A stretch of DNA of 63,048 nt from positions 1 through 63,048 of the forward strand of contig CAKOSN010000007.1 of the NCBI GenBank assembly GCA_934102255.1. The letters are read 5' to 3'. This DNA comes from an uncultured Bacilli bacterium (GTDB lineage Bacteria > Bacillota_I > Bacilli_A > RF39 > UBA660). A model generated the notes under the pieces. That model ran no database searches, was not told the origin of the DNA, and saw only the letters and a program-made list of their open reading frames with translations. This document shows, piece by piece, positions 35,201-42,063 of the stretch; position 1 is the stretch's first letter, and the number at the start of each line of letters is the position of its first letter. Both the position numbers and the translations under genes were made by a program.

Positions 35201-36019
35201 AAGAAAATGGATAATCAGATCTTTATAAAAGGTATTAATATGGGAATGATTAGTTCTAACTTAGATAATTTAAAGAATAAAGTAATAATAGATAATTATA
35301 ATAATAAGAAAGTCTTAATAACTTTAGTAAATGGTAAATTAACATCTTTAATGAATGATATTAAATTACCAGATGATTTTATTAATCAAAATATTATTGA
35401 TATGACTAGTAATATTAATGATGATAGTAGTATTGTTTTAGTTAAATATCAAGATAATACTTATTATGCCTTTAATTATAAAAATGGCCAAAAAATAGAT
35501 ATTATCAGTTTAGAAGGTAAGGAAAATAAACCTAAAGTTTCTATTAGTGATTTTATGAAGGATTACTTAAGTAATAATAGTAAGAATAAAAAGATAGTAA
35601 GTTTAGAAAAGTCTTATGAGGCTACTAATGAATTTATAACTAATTTAGATATTAATAAAGTTATTAATTATACTGGATATGATTCTGATATAAGTGGTGA
35701 TAATTCAAGTACAACTAATACTTCCGATAATTATGCCGTTAGTTATAACCCCTTAAAGAAAGATTATGAAGTATATAATATTCCTTATATAACAAGTAGT
35801 AGTGTATCTGAAGAAAATGCTTCTACTAGTGTTAATGATGTTATTAATAAGACTAGTACTTTACAAAATAGTTTTATTAAGAAATATAAGGGTAAAGATG
35901 CCGATAGTATTAGTGGTAAATATATATTTATAATAACTATTATTATTATTAGTATTGCCTTATCTTTATTAGGTATTACTTTAAAAAGTATTTATTATAA
36001 GAAAAGAAACTTCTCTTAA
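26225..36019 (+). CDS. Giant surface protein with Gly-rich and GLUG-like repeats, anchored at both ends
   Basis: 3264 residues. An N-terminal membrane segment (about 5-23) is followed by the shared extracellular domain (40-235), an acidic linker, and Fn3-like modules (about 280-900). A Gly-rich domain comes next (about 1030-1260, SGSYKIEVWGASGGD ... GGGGSSFISGHAGC), of the kind found in bacterial surface proteins. Long beta-helical stretches with GLUG-type repeats (GGIAGL, GGLVGY, GGIIGH, about 1400-2750) follow. A last globular part and a C-terminal membrane segment (about 3236-3256, then YYKKRNFS) end the protein. Spanning the membrane at both ends would make a closed extracellular loop of over 3000 residues. 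It follows the F1-like genes after 138 bases. Confidence 0.75.
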   Translation: MKKSITILCCLILVFIYLAFFQVRKVDNIPIDGYVSSVSIEDIASNLKSSKNVSIMLETVTSGDTLYKNSNNYYIGEKKKTKVYLDVPIYNSDNSRVLNYNETNYINARYYDTGALSNVITADKNIYNTNLNERIDNDTYLFTKLKQNLYLNNVDITLKLVNEDIVIPAYSIIYFNQDYLNYYYRVKEALVLKKIDYITLESKVGILDNTISYEALLTNLGLYSKTTKKDDYVPEPDKPNYDDNKDNDKNNGGNNSGFDLIIKDTDIVINEDPDYDNNGGTVENYIRPEVNFDGFVGNVYSATGNLTINDPASRIVTSPTFILKYDGKTYLRKSFYGNGEAKITGLLPNETFEVEGYFIFKNQNNETVRRTFYTGTIKTKNLENLNAIDFKYQINSVFAKKVVLDDLEITNDVDDEVLNGLKTITVNLNDQEFTLSTDITNKLKNKNKVTYQTPEILESDTDYNGVIKAYDVSGNELEVSNGTFKAKTSKEAPTAYINHVDNDLTFFKATISLNNKDKVVLNNYHYEVYDLNNNLITESMLDASKSSVDIEVDDLDSNEVYKIYVIASYDLEDGNGTINNKILVTAQITTKPISALGYTKLVLKQEQDDDLTRDSATYSLRINKESTDEKLIALLDRIIVRVKKDTKSIDTIVISGEDIETLKNLGTYTLSITGLDSCTDYTLEFSTIEKQLNKEYEIPATSNITNFKTARTPAYAIITNQFTNESIIDFDIKIVDQDGAIQSNRVLVQIHDEQGNYVLLSELKINSTEERITLNKLNTDTNYVIDVIAEGYNEKYTTATYKTNKRLEGSRILRTKLGVSGSIRLENLLSVVTSQNIFNLSYTDNFRFDGGSSLNKITTDVDNKKIRFSAMNGYANYSYYIPEYKDAPVIVKFKAKYAEGSNNGAAYLTVGAGSSTTYPLNLTSEDKEYRIELVPDNGYVGFGISESSGRNNTTTIEVTDMQIIPYLNYNDARTKEMSIYDREYVFNNTTILTGNDGIVEPNGDIETGHVGDGYARITNTLTNEVYNYAYTGTVQEFKVPKSGSYKIEVWGASGGDAYNNKYLHANSHGGRGGYSAGTVNLTENTTLYVVVGGRGKYGSGYVAGGFNGGGTGGANGSGSGGGATDVRLKSGVLETESLNSRIIVAGGGGGSDDASSCYENCSLSNDGSGGAGGGITTEGAYIEGVLHTRYASGQLPFTTTDFTGSLVDSSKLGVGENGTATDTGGAGGGYYGGVATKHGNGGGGGGSSFISGHAGCISVNFKDNLQKDDTYTAYEEKYQYQGTFYVNVVDNNFELTGSPQIPNADFFIEILKSDGTSVGNYHYYLDDNETIDHRVDDMVVAYNFEKGTSYTLNLNIFMNNRYYTIHSLNFTTDDQIRTIRTKEEFYNMSSTGNFLIDNDIDLRYSNRTISGEFNGNIDFQGHKLLLNVKNSASRVFAELGKGCVIKNMDMHIWYDEARSRYDTLTDWSSATFSNIMITIEQAVSTPAEQISFLVRVNRGTVDHFIVHNKAEIHTTRYFGFISNYIYGTVKNGYLYGEKINGNHNSGLDEIKYIGAIGAYMSESGYIENVYSLIDVVGYVDDDRPNQVRVGNLMGSVSRGTINNSYSYNENSTRNTAYDASVGSYDQLNAKNLYYVSPLKYSNAKTTKISKVALTSSEFQNNTLNGDNAFNIEDFVTYGYFPQLIMNEAMPKQDYIKLPEVTDADLLSVITASVESQEGSEADVNILLRNSAFDKIDDVKIQYFNAVVREQIDNADGTSLIKVRLSNPSRYISAYGLNSITATSKVGNTYTTEFASGTVVLNLDMYREVNSEQEWLNMKNYSGDNFILMKDLDFSGYTNPIITTTMTGKINGNNHTIRNMTVGTSEGIAFRVFQGRLSNITFEDIKKTNASDEVGLIGYLQSSATVDNVHVKNITVMLGYYTGGIAGLSRYSSNIQNSSVTNFKIIDRTNVNGMRVGGMVGQMEQSNIMNSYVQDLHFDLTKSSQFYAVGGLVGYNSYGVIDSVYTTGEINTTYPNAGGIVGLNYGRVENVISNIKLISSQVYAGGIIGNDANDNVSNTLFTGELYTSVENEIHRTIGNKNLSNHNFYAWASQRINGVISNNAAGEELLTTEELNNQEIYLTKINIGANFSYDDIGNNKLPKLYYSNTKELLPNQVDNYLNITDNVPLKIKEISAEKDLTSANVSILVSNDDVNRYKITGIAIEDVEEFNDGDLKIYNEDSGIENTSLIRVTIHPKYYLDSYRISTLYYTEDGVNKEISVDSKIDVTFFRTISSVDDFQQINTNYSENYTLNANLDFSNISSSIIRNGIMVNRLEGNGNTISNYTINTSKGATYIFKEVKTYMKNVNFTNITMNYTGSSGTTGLGIIGTSYGKIGNINVTNMTLNGNKKVSRVSFIADSYVNDYRDINFDTVHISGTSRLGALYAEGDTYNLTGINIRNAYVDGTSDFVGGLIGYKHNNSSQKHFYITADNVHVTTTGGSYSGIVYGYGAVINGTVTNSSISGNSLVGGIAGQQDTDYVYNNYLTNVSVTGKGSQIGGIYGYHDVVYNSYVKDSTISGGTSQVGGISGYGGWSIYNCSVINTTISSPNASYVGGIEGLDWDGSRYNNYVYKTTIKGNTYVGGIIGHKNGTPNSSYHNNFVNANITALGTGAGGILGYYQNNLEDENVRRVSLYSNVVANSTITANGDAGGLIGRIYQATDASLGLIHHNIIAANVNTTGSNKSSGIIVGSGDLLVKGSKNIYVYNNSKINNLVAPSTIVGLNDTISYVTLDNLKNNSLVKSYLNSSSAYNYSSVDKGYYPYNGGVLANNYQVLLPTGSITKFASRLMARRFVSLPNVTIYPSGINTLNFDFDTMGANITINGHTYEIDSNTLSIYYNYNEDLTYTISNGRYKKEYTVTKETLRNTINTLNDYYYYLDNGNILSNNGNLLGNYIHLYNNEALNSDGNILNIYTGDIKEVNIKNFEKLNKPVEIVNYEYRGSKINTYGTYSTIDNKKMDNQIFIKGINMGMISSNLDNLKNKVIIDNYNNKKVLITLVNGKLTSLMNDIKLPDDFINQNIIDMTSNINDDSSIVLVKYQDNTYYAFNYKNGQKIDIISLEGKENKPKVSISDFMKDYLSNNSKNKKIVSLEKSYEATNEFITNLDINKVINYTGYDSDISGDNSSTTNTSDNYAVSYNPLKKDYEVYNIPYITSSSVSEENASTSVNDVINKTSTLQNSFIKKYKGKDADSISGKYIFIITIIIISIALSLLGITLKSIYYKKRNFS

Positions 36020-36036
36020 GGGAGGAGTTTTTTCTT
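36007..36036 (+). terminator. Terminator of the F1-like / surface-protein operon
   Basis: AAACTTCTCTT (36007-36017) pairs with GGGAGGAGTTT (36020-36030, with G-U pairs), followed by TTTCTTT. It overlaps the end of the 3264-residue gene. Confidence 0.75.
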
Positions 36037-36081
36037 TGGGGTTTTAAAAATTAATGGTATTATAGAATTGAGGTGATTTTT

Positions 36082-36780
36082 ATGGGAATTTTTGATAGAT
36101 TTAAAAAACCGAAGAAAGAGGAAAATCAAGAAGAAATTAAGATGGGACAAGAACTTAGTGCCAGTGAAAAATTGTCAGCAGATTTACAGAGGCAGATAGA
36201 TGATCTTTATAAAGAAAGAAATGCTGCTTACCAAGAGCAAATGAATGGATGGCGTAAAGTAGAACAAGAAATACTGGGTCAATTAGCTGCAAGGTCTGAT
36301 TTAGATACTACTAAATATTTAGATGATGTAGTTGCAAAACAGGCTAAAGAAGTTATAACAGAAATGGCTGAAGATGAGTTTGAAAAGAGTTTTATTGGTC
36401 AAAAATATAAACTTATTGATAGTTATTTAATTTTTTCTTATTTAGGTCTTAAACCATCAGGACCTGACAACAATATAGCGGAAAAAACATGCACAGAATT
36501 TGCAAAATTAGGTCATGGTTCAGGAGAAAATGTAATATTACCATTTTTACTTGAAAAAGAAGCGAGAGGACTTTTAACTCCATCAGAAGAGAAACAACTA
36601 AATTCGGTTAGAAATAGTATGACTGATATGGAATTTGCTGAATATTTAAAAGAGGCTCTTCTTGCTATGGAATATTCTGGTTTATTAGCAGAAAAGTTGG
36701 AACCAAGTCTGTTGTTATTTCCAAAAACGACGGCTTTATGGTGTGATGCCGTAGAAAAAAACTCAAACCTTAAGCGGTAA
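36082..36780 (+). CDS. Unrecognised soluble helical protein
   Basis: About 232 residues, starting MGIFDRFKKPKKEE; AGGTGA lies just before ATG 36082. Residues 1-85 are charged and partly coiled coil (SADLQRQIDDLYKERNAAYQEQ), and the rest is helical. No signal peptide or membrane segment. Its base composition is less extreme than that of the giant genes before it. I do not recognise the family. It is monocistronic between the giant operon terminator and the convergent XRE gene. Confidence 0.65.
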   Translation: MGIFDRFKKPKKEENQEEIKMGQELSASEKLSADLQRQIDDLYKERNAAYQEQMNGWRKVEQEILGQLAARSDLDTTKYLDDVVAKQAKEVITEMAEDEFEKSFIGQKYKLIDSYLIFSYLGLKPSGPDNNIAEKTCTEFAKLGHGSGENVILPFLLEKEARGLLTPSEEKQLNSVRNSMTDMEFAEYLKEALLAMEYSGLLAEKLEPSLLLFPKTTALWCDAVEKNSNLKR

Positions 36781-36895
36781 TAATTTATTAATCAAATAAT
36801 TTGTAAAAATAAGTTTATTATAAGTGGGCGTTCATATATTCATTTAAGGATTATAGGTATAGAATTTATAGTTACTTATTTTTTTTATGCAAATT

Positions 36896-36929
36896 AAAAA
36901 AAGCAATTTCTTTAGAAGAAATCACTTGG
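36896..36929 (-). terminator. Terminator of the XRE regulator gene
   Basis: Read on the minus strand, AAGTGATTTCTT and AAGAAATTGCTT pair across a TCTA-like loop and a run of seven T follows. It lies just after the XRE stop. Confidence 0.65.
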
Positions 36930-36937
36930 TAAAATTA

Positions 36938-37171
36938 TTATTTCTGGGGGGCAAATAGGTCTCTTATATCAATTTCTAAGGCATCGGCAATGCGTCCTAG
37001 AATAACGATAGTAAAACCACGTCCCATTTTTTGACTTTCGATTTTAGCCAGATAGTTCATAGTAATACCGGCTTTATCGGCTAGTTGTTGTTGAGTTAAA
37101 CCTTTTCTTTCTCGTTCTTTTTTAATATTTGCTCTTATTATATTAAAATAATTTGTATCTTCATGCAGCAT
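36938..37171 (-). CDS. XRE-family transcriptional regulator
   Basis: 77 residues forming one helix-turn-helix domain: IRANIKKERERKGLTQQQLADKAGITMNYLAKIESQK, then a helix with ADALEIDIRDLF. It is the typical size for a single-domain XRE protein. It is transcribed divergently from the Gly-rich pseudogene at 37273, with about 100 bases between them, so it may regulate itself or that gene. ATGGACAAATTATCCAT (37176-37193) is a near-palindrome in the gap that could be its operator. Confidence 0.85.
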   Translation of the reverse strand: MLHEDTNYFNIIRANIKKERERKGLTQQQLADKAGITMNYLAKIESQKMGRGFTIVILGRIADALEIDIRDLFAPQK

Positions 37172-37272
37172 TTTATCACATCCTATATGAATAGTATGGA
37201 CAAATTATCCATAAAAATATATGGACGCAAAGTCCAATTAATGATAAAATTAGAGGGTAAAGTAGGGATGTT

Positions 37273-38083
37273 ATGATAAAGAAAAAGAAGATTTCATTTG
37301 GCTTAATCTTTAGTTTTATGGGAATTATCGGCATTTTTATATTTAATGATGGATTTAAAGATAAAGCTAAGTCTGATAACGTTAGTATTTATTTAAATAA
37401 TAAGGTAACAGATAGTATTCCTTTAAAAAATGAGGCTATATTTAGTAAGACTATTTGTGATGATGATGTAAATGTTTTATGGGATAATGATAAATGGGGC
37501 TTATTAATAAGTAATATGACTAATAAAGTAAAGTGTAATTTATATTTTTCTTCGGGACCGACAGAGTTTGATTTTGATTATACAGGAGATGTTCAAACTT
37601 TTATCGCTCCGGTCTCAGGAACCTATAAAATTGCGGCGTGGGGAGCCAGTGGTGGTGATGTTACTATTAATGATGTAACTTATCAAGGTGGTTTAGGGGG
37701 CTATACTAGTGGTTTAATAAGTTTAGAAGAAAATCAAACATTGTATATTTATGTTGGTGGTTCTGGTTATTATGGTGGGGGGTAGTGGACGTGCTACCAA
37801 TAGTAATGTTGATTCCGGAGCCGGTGGTTCTTCCTTCATTTCTGGACATAATGGTTGTGATGCTATAAAAAAAGAAAGTGCTGAGGATAATATAATTCAT
37901 ACCGGTCAAAGTATTCATTATTCCGGTCTTTATTTTACAAATACTGTAATGATTGACGGTAATGGTTATAATTGGACCTCGGAAAAGGGGGATTATATTG
38001 GAATGCCCTCGCATTCAGATAACTCTACAATTATGGGTAACCATGGCAATGGTTATGTTAGAATAACAATGATGTTAGATTAA
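37273..38083 (+). pseudogene. Gly-rich surface protein, frameshifted at a G6 run
   Basis: The first part (170 residues, 37273-37785) has a membrane/signal segment (5-25) and a Gly-rich domain (GTYKIAAWGASGGD ... LYIYVGGSGYYGGG) and stops at TAG just after GGTGGGGGGTAG. The continuation in the next frame (GRATNSNVDSGAGGSSFISGHNGC ... GNGYVRITMMLD) runs to 38083. Together they make one protein like the Gly-rich module of the 3264-residue protein, with the central repeat part deleted. The break is at a run of six G, so phase variation is possible, but decay or a base error would look the same. Confidence 0.75.
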
Positions 38084-38096
38084 AAATAAAAAAATG

Positions 38097-38143
38097 AGGC
38101 TGGGAGCAAAATTAATTATTAGATTTTGCTCCCAGCCTTTTTC
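38097..38143. terminator. Strong bidirectional terminator
   Basis: AGGCTGGGAGCAAAAT (38097-38112) pairs exactly with ATTTTGCTCCCAGCCT (38123-38138) and is followed by T5 forward and, on the other strand, by a T-run. It lies between the convergent Gly-rich pseudogene and Rpn copy d. Confidence 0.9.
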
Positions 38144-38160
38144 TTAAGTATAAAAATAAT

Positions 38161-39066
38161 TTATTTCTTTAAAAGTTCAATTTCCTTAACTGCCAAGCCA
38201 GTAAGTTCTATAATTGTATCAATATTCATGTTTTTTTCTAAACACTTTTTAGCAATTTCTATTTTTGCTTCTTTAGAAGCCTCTTCCCGCGCTTCTGCTA
38301 ACTCGGTATTACGAATCAACTCCTTATAGTTTTCTTCTTCATCAAAAAGTCTGATATATTCTCCATCACTTGATAATTCTTTGGCGCGACTAACTAATTT
38401 TTCCGTATCTTTTTTACTCATAAGTTCATTTGACTCCTTATCTAATTCAAGAGAACTTTCAGTCATAAATATTCTACTAATTATGGCTATTTGTTCTTCT
38501 CTTTTATTAGCATAATTATAACTCAAATCACTGGCTTTTGCCATATTTACTTCGTATATTATGGTACTATCATCAAAAATTATACCGTCTTCATCACGCA
38601 TAGTAATTGTTCTTATAAATTTATGTTTAGAATCATAAAAACTATTGAAATCTATAAGGATGGTGTCGTAAGCATTAACATATTTACCATTTTCCATGGC
38701 AATCCCACCACCGGCTACTTTGTAAGTATAAAAAGCATTACGCCAAGGCATCGTCGGTGATGAATTCATTTCCACAATATACTTATCAATATTTTTTTCA
38801 TCTTTAAAATAATCCGCAATTATATCGGTTTTACTTCTCGTATCTTTGGCTGATGTTTGTTTTAATTCATTTGGTAGTAATCTAACTTTGCCCTTAACAT
38901 CTTTAATATCGACATTGCCAAATATTGAAATAATACACTCAAGTAAAGGCATGGCTTCCTTGGAAATGAACATTTGCTCGAACATTACATCCCAAGTCAT
39001 AGGTAAAACAAAATCGGCGCCTTTATTTTCTTTTAAAGTTCTTTCTATTTCTTTTTTGCTTTTCAT
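38161..39066 (-). CDS. Rpn-family PD-(D/E)XK nuclease / putative transposase (copy d)
   Basis: 301 residues. The family blocks MFEQMFISKEAMPLLECIIS, RSKTDIIADYFKDEKN (Asp) and YIVEMNSSPTMPWRNAFYTYK (Glu, near residue 105), ARAKELSSDGEYIRLFDEE and AEAREEASKEAK are present, and no lesion is visible. It is closer to copy c than to copy b. Unlike the other three copies it lies 25 kb away from the DGR, but its leader repeat is the same. This shows that the Rpn unit disperses independently. Confidence 0.82.
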   Translation of the reverse strand: MKSKKEIERTLKENKGADFVLPMTWDVMFEQMFISKEAMPLLECIISIFGNVDIKDVKGKVRLLPNELKQTSAKDTRSKTDIIADYFKDEKNIDKYIVEMNSSPTMPWRNAFYTYKVAGGGIAMENGKYVNAYDTILIDFNSFYDSKHKFIRTITMRDEDGIIFDDSTIIYEVNMAKASDLSYNYANKREEQIAIISRIFMTESSLELDKESNELMSKKDTEKLVSRAKELSSDGEYIRLFDEEENYKELIRNTELAEAREEASKEAKIEIAKKCLEKNMNIDTIIELTGLAVKEIELLKK

Positions 39067-39109
39067 TAATCATCACATCCTTTTCTTTCTCGTTATTAGC
39101 AAAATAAGT

Positions 39110-39265
39110 CATAAATTCACCTCCTGTTCTAAGAGGGGTATTATTTACCCTTCTAATTATATATATTGGTAATTGAAGTCTAATTTCCTTTAAAAATTTA
39201 TCTATTTTGCCAAAAAGTTACAAGTTTTTATAAAAAATAAGATAAAAATTATCTTGTGGTAAAGT
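39110..39265 (-). repeat. Rpn leader repeat, copy d
   Basis: Has the shared blocks TTTACCCTTCTAATTATATATATTGG, TCTAATTTCCTT, TTTTGCCAAAAAGTTACA and GATAAAAATTATCTTGTGG. No TR cassette or -10 box of the TATAATATAAT type follows it, in contrast to copies b and c. Confidence 0.7.
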
Positions 39266-39335
39266 TCTTAGTAGGAACTGGCAATTAGATAGTTAGACTA
39301 ATTTTATTGAAATTAAAAGAATCTGAGGATAAGAA

Positions 39336-39366
39336 AAGATAGCCTTCAGGTACAGGCTATCTTTTT
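39336..39366 (+). terminator. Orphan forward terminator hairpin
   Basis: AAGATAGCCT (39336-39345) pairs exactly with AGGCTATCTT (39354-39363), followed by TTT. No gene precedes it on the forward strand, only the Rpn leader. It could end a small forward transcript or be the remains of one. Confidence 0.55.
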
Positions 39367-39379
39367 AAAATTAGACATA

Positions 39380-39402
39380 AAAAAACTCCACACTGTGGAG
39401 TT
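39380..39402 (-). terminator. Terminator of tRNA-Arg
   Basis: On the minus strand AACTCCAC and GTGGAGTT pair across a three-base loop and are followed by a run of T, directly after the tRNA CCA end. Confidence 0.8.
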
Positions 39403-39414
39403 AATTATTCATAC

Positions 39415-39491
39415 TGGTGTTTCCAGAGTGATTCGAACACTCGACCGTACGCTTAGAAGGCGTATGCTCTATCCAGCTGAGCTATGGAAAC
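39415..39491 (-). tRNA. tRNA-Arg (anticodon UCU)
   Basis: The minus-strand sequence folds as a cloverleaf: acceptor GTTTCCA/TGGAAAC, D-arm with AGCTCAGCTGGATAGAGC, anticodon stem TACGC/GCGTA with loop CTTCTAA (anticodon TCT), T-arm GGTCGAGTGTTCGAATCAC-type with TTCGAAT, and an encoded CCA. It reads AGA codons, the dominant arginine codon in this AT-rich genome. Confidence 0.93.
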
Positions 39492-39601
39492 ATATTCATC
39501 AGCACAAATAAAATTATAAACTAAAAGTTCTATATTTGCAAGGGTAAAATGACGGTAAAGTATTAAAAATCACTTATTTTGCTAAAAAAATCCTTAAAAA
39601 A

Positions 39602-40513
39602 CTAGATAGGTTCACCATTAACGACCAAATTAACATCAGTAAAGCCTAAAGTATCTTCAAAAGATTTACTAATTGCATATTTAACTTCTTCAATTAAAGA
39701 GTCATTGAAAAAATTATCTAAAAGGTAACTACTAAATTCTAAACGAATAGTATTTTCTTTAATTTCATAATCTAATAACTTAGCATTACTAGATAAGAAA
39801 CTCATTAAATTAGATTGATGAATAGGGGATGATTTTAACTCTTCAATAATTATTTCTACTTTATCTTTACTATCATTAGTAAATATAGATACTGGTACTA
39901 AGTGGTATTCATCATTAATATTAGTATAATAATATAAGTTTAAGACATCCATAGTAAATACATTATTTACATTATAAACTTTATTAATACCAAAAGATTT
40001 AGTTAAAGTAAGGGGGAGTTTCTTTTTAGAAATAGGAAGACTATCTAATTTTTCATTTTCAACAAATAACATTATTTCTTTAACTTCATCTAACTTAGTA
40101 AGAGAATAGATTAAAGACTCTATTACTTTTTCTTCGGTATCTTTATTAACATTTAAAAATTCTTTACTAAAATTAATCTTTAATAAATTGTTTTCTAAAG
40201 AAAGATTTAGAACTTTAGTATTTTCAGGTATAAGGGGTAAGTAAGTATCATCAATATACTTAGATTTAGGACTATTAATAGTAAGAGAGGCTATAATATC
40301 TTTTATTTGTTCTAAGATATCGGTTTTGCTGTTACTAACTATTTTCGTTTCTACTAAGATATTTTTATTTAAAAGATAAATAGAGTGATACTTGGCTTCT
40401 TTAATAGTAAGAGTCTCTTCATACTGTTTATTAGTTGGAAAAAGATAGACTAAACTAAGAACAAAAAGGGTTAAAAAAGAAATAAGTAATTTTCTTTTAA
40501 TATTATTAAACAT
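39602..40513 (-). CDS. GerM-like sporulation/germination protein (two GerMN domains)
   Basis: 303 residues from ATG 40513 (AGGTGG six bases upstream; the GTG nine bases earlier is less likely). It has an N-terminal membrane anchor (about 8-25), then two tandem domains (about 75-165 and 190-300). Each has the GerMN pattern 'P.....l....i....l.i.fs..f....' (LPLIPENTKVLNLSLENN ... INFSKEF; VPVSIFTNDS ... IRLEFSSYL). GerM in Bacillus is a sporulation lipoprotein needed for engulfment and germination. It lies in a minus-strand group with GerE-like and SpoIIIAH-like genes. Confidence 0.8.
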   Translation of the reverse strand: MFNNIKRKLLISFLTLFVLSLVYLFPTNKQYEETLTIKEAKYHSIYLLNKNILVETKIVSNSKTDILEQIKDIIASLTINSPKSKYIDDTYLPLIPENTKVLNLSLENNLLKINFSKEFLNVNKDTEEKVIESLIYSLTKLDEVKEIMLFVENEKLDSLPISKKKLPLTLTKSFGINKVYNVNNVFTMDVLNLYYYTNINDEYHLVPVSIFTNDSKDKVEIIIEELKSSPIHQSNLMSFLSSNAKLLDYEIKENTIRLEFSSYLLDNFFNDSLIEEVKYAISKSFEDTLGFTDVNLVVNGEPI

Positions 40514-40572
40514 AAAAACCACCTAATAAATTATATAGTTATAATATATAAAAAAGACCAGATGATATGGTC

Positions 40573-40773
40573 TTAAAGGGTTAAATCTTCGGACTTTAAT
40601 AGTTCAATAATGGCACTACTTCTACTAGTTACTCCTAGTTTTTGAATAACATTAGAAATATGATTACGAACTGTTTTTTCACTAATACGTAAAGTGCTTG
40701 CTATTTCTTTAGTTGTTTTTGTTTTAAGTAAGAGTGTAAATATTTCTTTTTCTCTTTTTGTTAATAAACTCAT
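40573..40773 (-). CDS. gerE: GerE/LuxR-type helix-turn-helix regulator
   Basis: 66 residues consisting only of a LuxR-type HTH: LTKREKEIFTLLLKTKTTKEIASTLRISEKTVRNHISNVIQKLGV. Stand-alone GerE in Bacillus is 74 residues and controls late mother-cell sporulation genes. The adjacent GerM-like and SpoIIIAH-like genes support the sporulation reading. Another stand-alone LuxR-type regulator cannot be excluded. Confidence 0.75.
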   Translation of the reverse strand: MSLLTKREKEIFTLLLKTKTTKEIASTLRISEKTVRNHISNVIQKLGVTSRSSAIIELLKSEDLTL

Positions 40774-40823
40774 AAATATACCAACTTTCTATAGTATTTT
40801 ATGTTTTATTATTATTTAGTTAA

Positions 40824-41315
40824 CTATTGAAATTTAATTGTGATATATTTTTTAGTATCAAACATACTTTGTACTTCTTTTATTATATTATTAGCAATTA
40901 ATTTATCATGCTTAGTACTAGAGATAACAATATTAATTTGGTCTTTATTAATTTTAACAAAAGAATCATATTCAAACTTTTCTTTTAGTTTGGATTCAAT
41001 ATTTTCTTCTAAACCTTTATTTTCATTTAAGGTCATTAGTTCTTCATAGGCATTATTTTTTTCAGCTACTGTTTTTTCTTTGTCAGTAATAGTACTTTGC
41101 AGATTATTAATATTATTTAGTAATTCTTCATCAGATGCTACACGAAGGGCAACCAGGGAAGTAGAAGGAGTTATTTCACTTACCGTTGTGTCGCTATTAT
41201 CACTTGGAGTATTTGTATATTCTTCTAAGATATTAGAAGGCATACTAATATAATAAATACTTAAGACTAAAATAATGCTAAATAAAGTTATAAACCATAG
41301 ATTTTGTTTGTTCAT
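40824..41315 (-). CDS. spoIIIAH: SpoIIIAH-like sporulation protein
   Basis: 163 residues. One N-terminal membrane anchor (about 7-24), a Ser/Thr-rich linker, a coiled-coil stretch (about 65-105) and a C-terminal ring-building-motif-like domain (SFVKINKDQINIVISSTKHDKLIANNIIKEVQSM). SpoIIIAH forms the mother-cell ring that meets SpoIIQ across the forespore membrane. The other spoIIIA genes are not nearby, so the call rests on architecture and sporulation neighbours. Confidence 0.7.
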   Translation of the reverse strand: MNKQNLWFITLFSIILVLSIYYISMPSNILEEYTNTPSDNSDTTVSEITPSTSLVALRVASDEELLNNINNLQSTITDKEKTVAEKNNAYEELMTLNENKGLEENIESKLKEKFEYDSFVKINKDQINIVISSTKHDKLIANNIIKEVQSMFDTKKYITIKFQ

Positions 41316-41614
41316 AAATTCCTCTTTCTTTAATAAATTTTATGTGCTTCTTAAAATGTTTATTCTTAAAAAAAGATAAATTTAGGGGATATAGTTTGCT
41401 AAGAAATAATTGGAGCTTTAGTTTAAGAAAATTTAAGACTTAAGCTATTTAGAATTGTTTATGAGGGAATTTGTGTGTTATGATATAGAAGGAAACTTAA
41501 TTTTTACTGTTAGTTATTATTAGTGTTATTATTAAAAATTTGTTTGATTTAAAAGTAGAGGCAAAAATAGAAAAATAATAAACTAGGAGTAGACGTTTTT
41601 AGAAAGGACTTTTT
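41316..41614. promoter_or_regulatory. Divergent intergenic region with a forward promoter
   Basis: No gene is seen. TTGTTT (41455-41460), an 18-base spacer and TATGAT (41479-41484) form a likely forward promoter for the 41615 gene, leaving a leader of about 120 bases without an obvious hairpin. The minus side must hold the promoter of the sporulation genes; no clear sigma70 match is visible there, as would fit a sporulation sigma factor. Confidence 0.45.
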
Positions 41615-42049
41615 ATGGTAAAAAATTCGTTAAAGATGCTGGTTACTGAGGGTATTGATAATACTAAAGTTCTAATTGATTTAGATAGTAATCCAGAAGT
41701 TATAAAAAAGATAGAAGAAACTTTAAAAGATTTGTTAAAAGAAGATTATAGTGTTAAAGTTTTGAAGGTAAGTAAAGAAGATTTATTAAAAAATATAGTA
41801 GATACAGGGGATAAAACAGATGAAGGGGCTACTGATGTACCATTAGAACTAGGTATGGCAATCCAAAGGTTAGCTTTAGCTTTTACAAGTGATAAAGAAG
41901 AGCTAGATAGGATAAGTAACTCCATATATGTTGCGTATCTGATGATGAAAGATGAAATAAGTCTAGATAAGATAATGAAATATGCTAACTTTTCAATGCC
42001 TGAATTAGAAATAATTAAGTATTACTTAATAGAAAAGTTAAAATATTAA
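41615..42049 (+). CDS. Unrecognised small helical protein upstream of an ABC exporter
   Basis: 144 residues, acidic, helical and soluble, with AAAGGA before ATG. Blocks such as EGIDNTKVLIDLDSNPEVIKKI and PLELGMAIQRLALAF do not point to a family I know. It lies 14 bases before the ABC ATPase gene and is probably co-transcribed with it, so a regulatory or accessory role for that transporter is possible but not shown. Confidence 0.6.
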   Translation: MVKNSLKMLVTEGIDNTKVLIDLDSNPEVIKKIEETLKDLLKEDYSVKVLKVSKEDLLKNIVDTGDKTDEGATDVPLELGMAIQRLALAFTSDKEELDRISNSIYVAYLMMKDEISLDKIMKYANFSMPELEIIKYYLIEKLKY

Positions 42050-42063
42050 GAAAGGTAAAGAAT

